This document shows, in pieces, positions 5,420-6,876 of a stretch of 6,876 nt of DNA. Each line of letters starts with the position of its first letter. Position 1 is the stretch's first letter. Origin of the DNA: Thermotogae bacterium (lineage in GTDB: Bacteria > Thermotogota > Thermotogae > B3-G13); the NCBI GenBank assembly GCA_015486095.1, contig WFSK01000196.1, forward strand, positions 1 to 6,876. The letters are read 5' to 3'. The position numbers were made by a program, and so were the translations under genes. Under the pieces are notes generated by a model. It saw nothing but the letters and a program-made list of their open reading frames with translations, did not search any database and was not told the DNA's origin.

Positions 5420-6876
5420 ACACCTCCGTTAGATTTTTCCTGCATCACATAGCCTATCGCAGGTACAGGGCGTTCATAAAAGATCCCTTTTCTGTTTCTT
5501 CTATCTGCTGGCTTTACACAGGAGCCAAGCGAGTAGAAGGCAGAAGTCGAACCCCCACCATCCAAGTTTATGGCATCTATCACCTCCCTCTCTCTCAAAA
5601 TATCTGCAACCATTTTTAATGTCATACCAGCGCTATCGAAGCGAGGATCGTAAGTGATCTTGTTACAGCCTTCTACTATTATAACCGTTATATTACCTTT
5701 ATCGCTGTATCCCATCGCAACACGGGCTGCTTTGCTTTCATCTACATCTGCAGGAAATACGGTTGGAACAACTCCTATTTCCTTCATTATACCATCTTCA
5801 CGTATTTCTGGGAAGAATTCTTCTTTTTCAAGGATATCGGATGTCAATATATTTTTTCCATTCTTCAATAGTACAGGGCCACCTTGAATTGCCCTGTGAA
5901 CCTCTGCAAATTTACCCTTCAATTTGTAAACGATTGTAGTATTCTCGGATTCTATCCTCTCGATGAGTTCTTTCAATTTCATCTCTTCTTCGTATCTTTC
6001 ATCGAATGAAACGATAAAACCGTTCTGAGGTATCTCCAGATTACCGCCTATCTTGTAGCTCCTTACCTCTCTACCAACGATAGAAAATTCGTATCTTCCT
6101 GGTACTTCAGGTGTAAAGCGAAGGGTCTTATTCTTCTCCTTTACCCCAAAATATCTCGTGTAGATCGAGATATCATCTAAGGTATTGACTGCGAAGTCCA
6201 TTAACCATTTTCCGTTGGGGAATAATATAGCTATATCCTTTATCGATACCCTGGCAACTTCGCATCTATCATCCTTGTACATCAAAAAAGCCCCTCTGTT
6301 ATATAGAGGTGGTAATAAGATATTTCCGTTATCTACGAGTAACCCATAGGGTTCTCCCCAGTTGGTATTATGGGAGGTGATATCACCTTCTTCCATGGTG
6401 AAAAAGGAGGTGTTGAAGACGAAAGGTAATAGAATCCTATAACTCACGTTGGATAATACGTCCACATTTGAGATGCCGACTACGTCTTTGGAGGCTATGA
6501 CACCGTTGAAATCTTCGTCTGGTGGGTCAAAATCACCTCCGTTGTAAACCCTTATACAGTTTCTTTCCTTTAGCTTACCGATAACCTCCAAGACTTTTTC
6601 CTGGAATATCTTATTCGGATGTTCGAAGTGCCAGATACCATTTCTTATCCACACCTTACCCTCAGAGAAGGCTTTTCTCAAGATGTGATTTGTGATGGAT
6701 CTTCCACTTATCAGATATTCCCCTTCATAGGTCTTCATCGGTTTCTTTATTCCAATGTTATCGTGTACATTGTAATAGCACACAATCGATACGTTATCCC
6801 TTCCTTCTTCCATTGCCTTTTCATATCTTATCTGTGCTACATCGGTAAGACTTCGAGAGATATCTATCTCATTCAA
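5416..6876 (-). CDS. Phosphodiester glycosidase family protein (NAGPA/DUF2233 domain), probably 5' partial
   Basis: 486 residues are visible and the frame is open to the window edge. The first codon, TTG 6876-6874, may be a start or an internal Leu, so the N-terminus and any signal peptide cannot be judged. The NAGPA domain is clear: FVFNTSFF (152-159) with EPYGLLVDNGNILLPP (175-190) for the usual NAGFF...G..I.DG block; a beta-rich middle; IPQNGFIVSF (282-291); AIQGGPVLLKNG (329-340); ARVAMG (384-389); DSAGMTLKMVADIL (414-427); and the signature INLDGGGSTSAFY (436-448), with D439 a likely functional acid. The first ~140 residues are not recognised beyond a second N-G-G-D-F patch (112-116). 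The family includes the mammalian uncovering enzyme that removes GlcNAc from a GlcNAc-phosphate diester; bacterial members are thought to cleave sugar-phosphate diesters. Overlap with the binding-protein gene implies it processes, inside or outside the cell, the glycan the transporter imports. Confidence 0.87.
   Translation of the reverse strand: MNEIDISRSLTDVAQIRYEKAMEEGRDNVSIVCYYNVHDNIGIKKPMKTYEGEYLISGRSITNHILRKAFSEGKVWIRNGIWHFEHPNKIFQEKVLEVIGKLKERNCIRVYNGGDFDPPDEDFNGVIASKDVVGISNVDVLSNVSYRILLPFVFNTSFFTMEEGDITSHNTNWGEPYGLLVDNGNILLPPLYNRGAFLMYKDDRCEVARVSIKDIAILFPNGKWLMDFAVNTLDDISIYTRYFGVKEKNKTLRFTPEVPGRYEFSIVGREVRSYKIGGNLEIPQNGFIVSFDERYEEEMKLKELIERIESENTTIVYKLKGKFAEVHRAIQGGPVLLKNGKNILTSDILEKEEFFPEIREDGIMKEIGVVPTVFPADVDESKAARVAMGYSDKGNITVIIVEGCNKITYDPRFDSAGMTLKMVADILREREVIDAINLDGGGSTSAFYSLGSCVKPADRRNRKGIFYERPVPAIGYVMQEKSNGGV
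5421..5427 (-). promoter_or_regulatory. Shine-Dalgarno of the binding-protein gene, inside the glycosidase 3' end
   Basis: GGAGGTG (5427-5421, minus strand) encodes the final Gly-Gly-Val of the glycosidase. It lies 3 nt (GGAGG to ATG 5419) or 9 nt (to ATG 5413) from the two possible starts. Together with the ATGA stop/start overlap, it ties the translation of the two genes. Confidence 0.78.

Noticed and set aside
6151..6173. 8-bp inverted repeat (ATATCTCG, 7-nt loop) inside the glycosidase gene
   Set aside because: AT-rich, internal to coding sequence and of a length expected by chance; no sign of a regulatory role.

Overview
The window most likely comes from a thermophilic or anaerobic bacterium, and Thermotogota is the best guess. 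The reasons are long, near-perfect Shine-Dalgarno sequences (GGAGGTGA types), heavy use of AGA/AGG and ATA codons, Lys/Glu-rich proteins, tightly packed or overlapping genes, a CUT1 sugar transporter operon, and a stand-alone SufB/SufD-type protein of the small form found in anaerobes and archaea. This is inference from style; no lineage marker is present.

Left part, plus strand (1-2356): the possible tail of an upstream gene (1-51); a broken HEPN gene whose first and last parts survive in different frames around an internal deletion (54-250); an intact minimal nucleotidyltransferase (MNT) overlapping its end (229-579); a 75-bp gap with two tiny open frames; a 317-aa SufB/SufD-family protein (655-1608); and a 239-aa metallo-beta-lactamase-fold hydrolase (1637-2356). 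HEPN plus MNT is the layout of a toxin-antitoxin module, here with the toxin destroyed and the MNT partner left behind. The AT-rich composition of the MNT gene suggests it was acquired. The SufBD and MBL genes are closely spaced and probably co-transcribed. No SufC/SmsC-type ATPase is next to them.

Right part, minus strand (read 6876 to 2359): a phosphodiester glycosidase (NAGPA/DUF2233 family) that runs to or beyond the window edge, then a sugar-type periplasmic binding protein, a MalF-like permease and a MalG-like permease. The glycosidase stop codon and the binding-protein start share an ATGA overlap, and the last glycosidase codons form the binding-protein Shine-Dalgarno. A perfect 11-bp hairpin lies between the binding protein and the first permease and holds the only Shine-Dalgarno-like sequence near that permease. 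No transporter ATPase is encoded here. The operon looks like an import system for an oligosaccharide or phosphodiester-linked glycan, with the glycosidase probably processing the ligand; the substrate is not readable from sequence.

The two halves converge, with only 2 bp between the stop codons at 2356 and 2359 and no visible terminator. No tRNA, rRNA, CRISPR array, insertion sequence or long repeat was found. There is no gene-free stretch over 300 bp.
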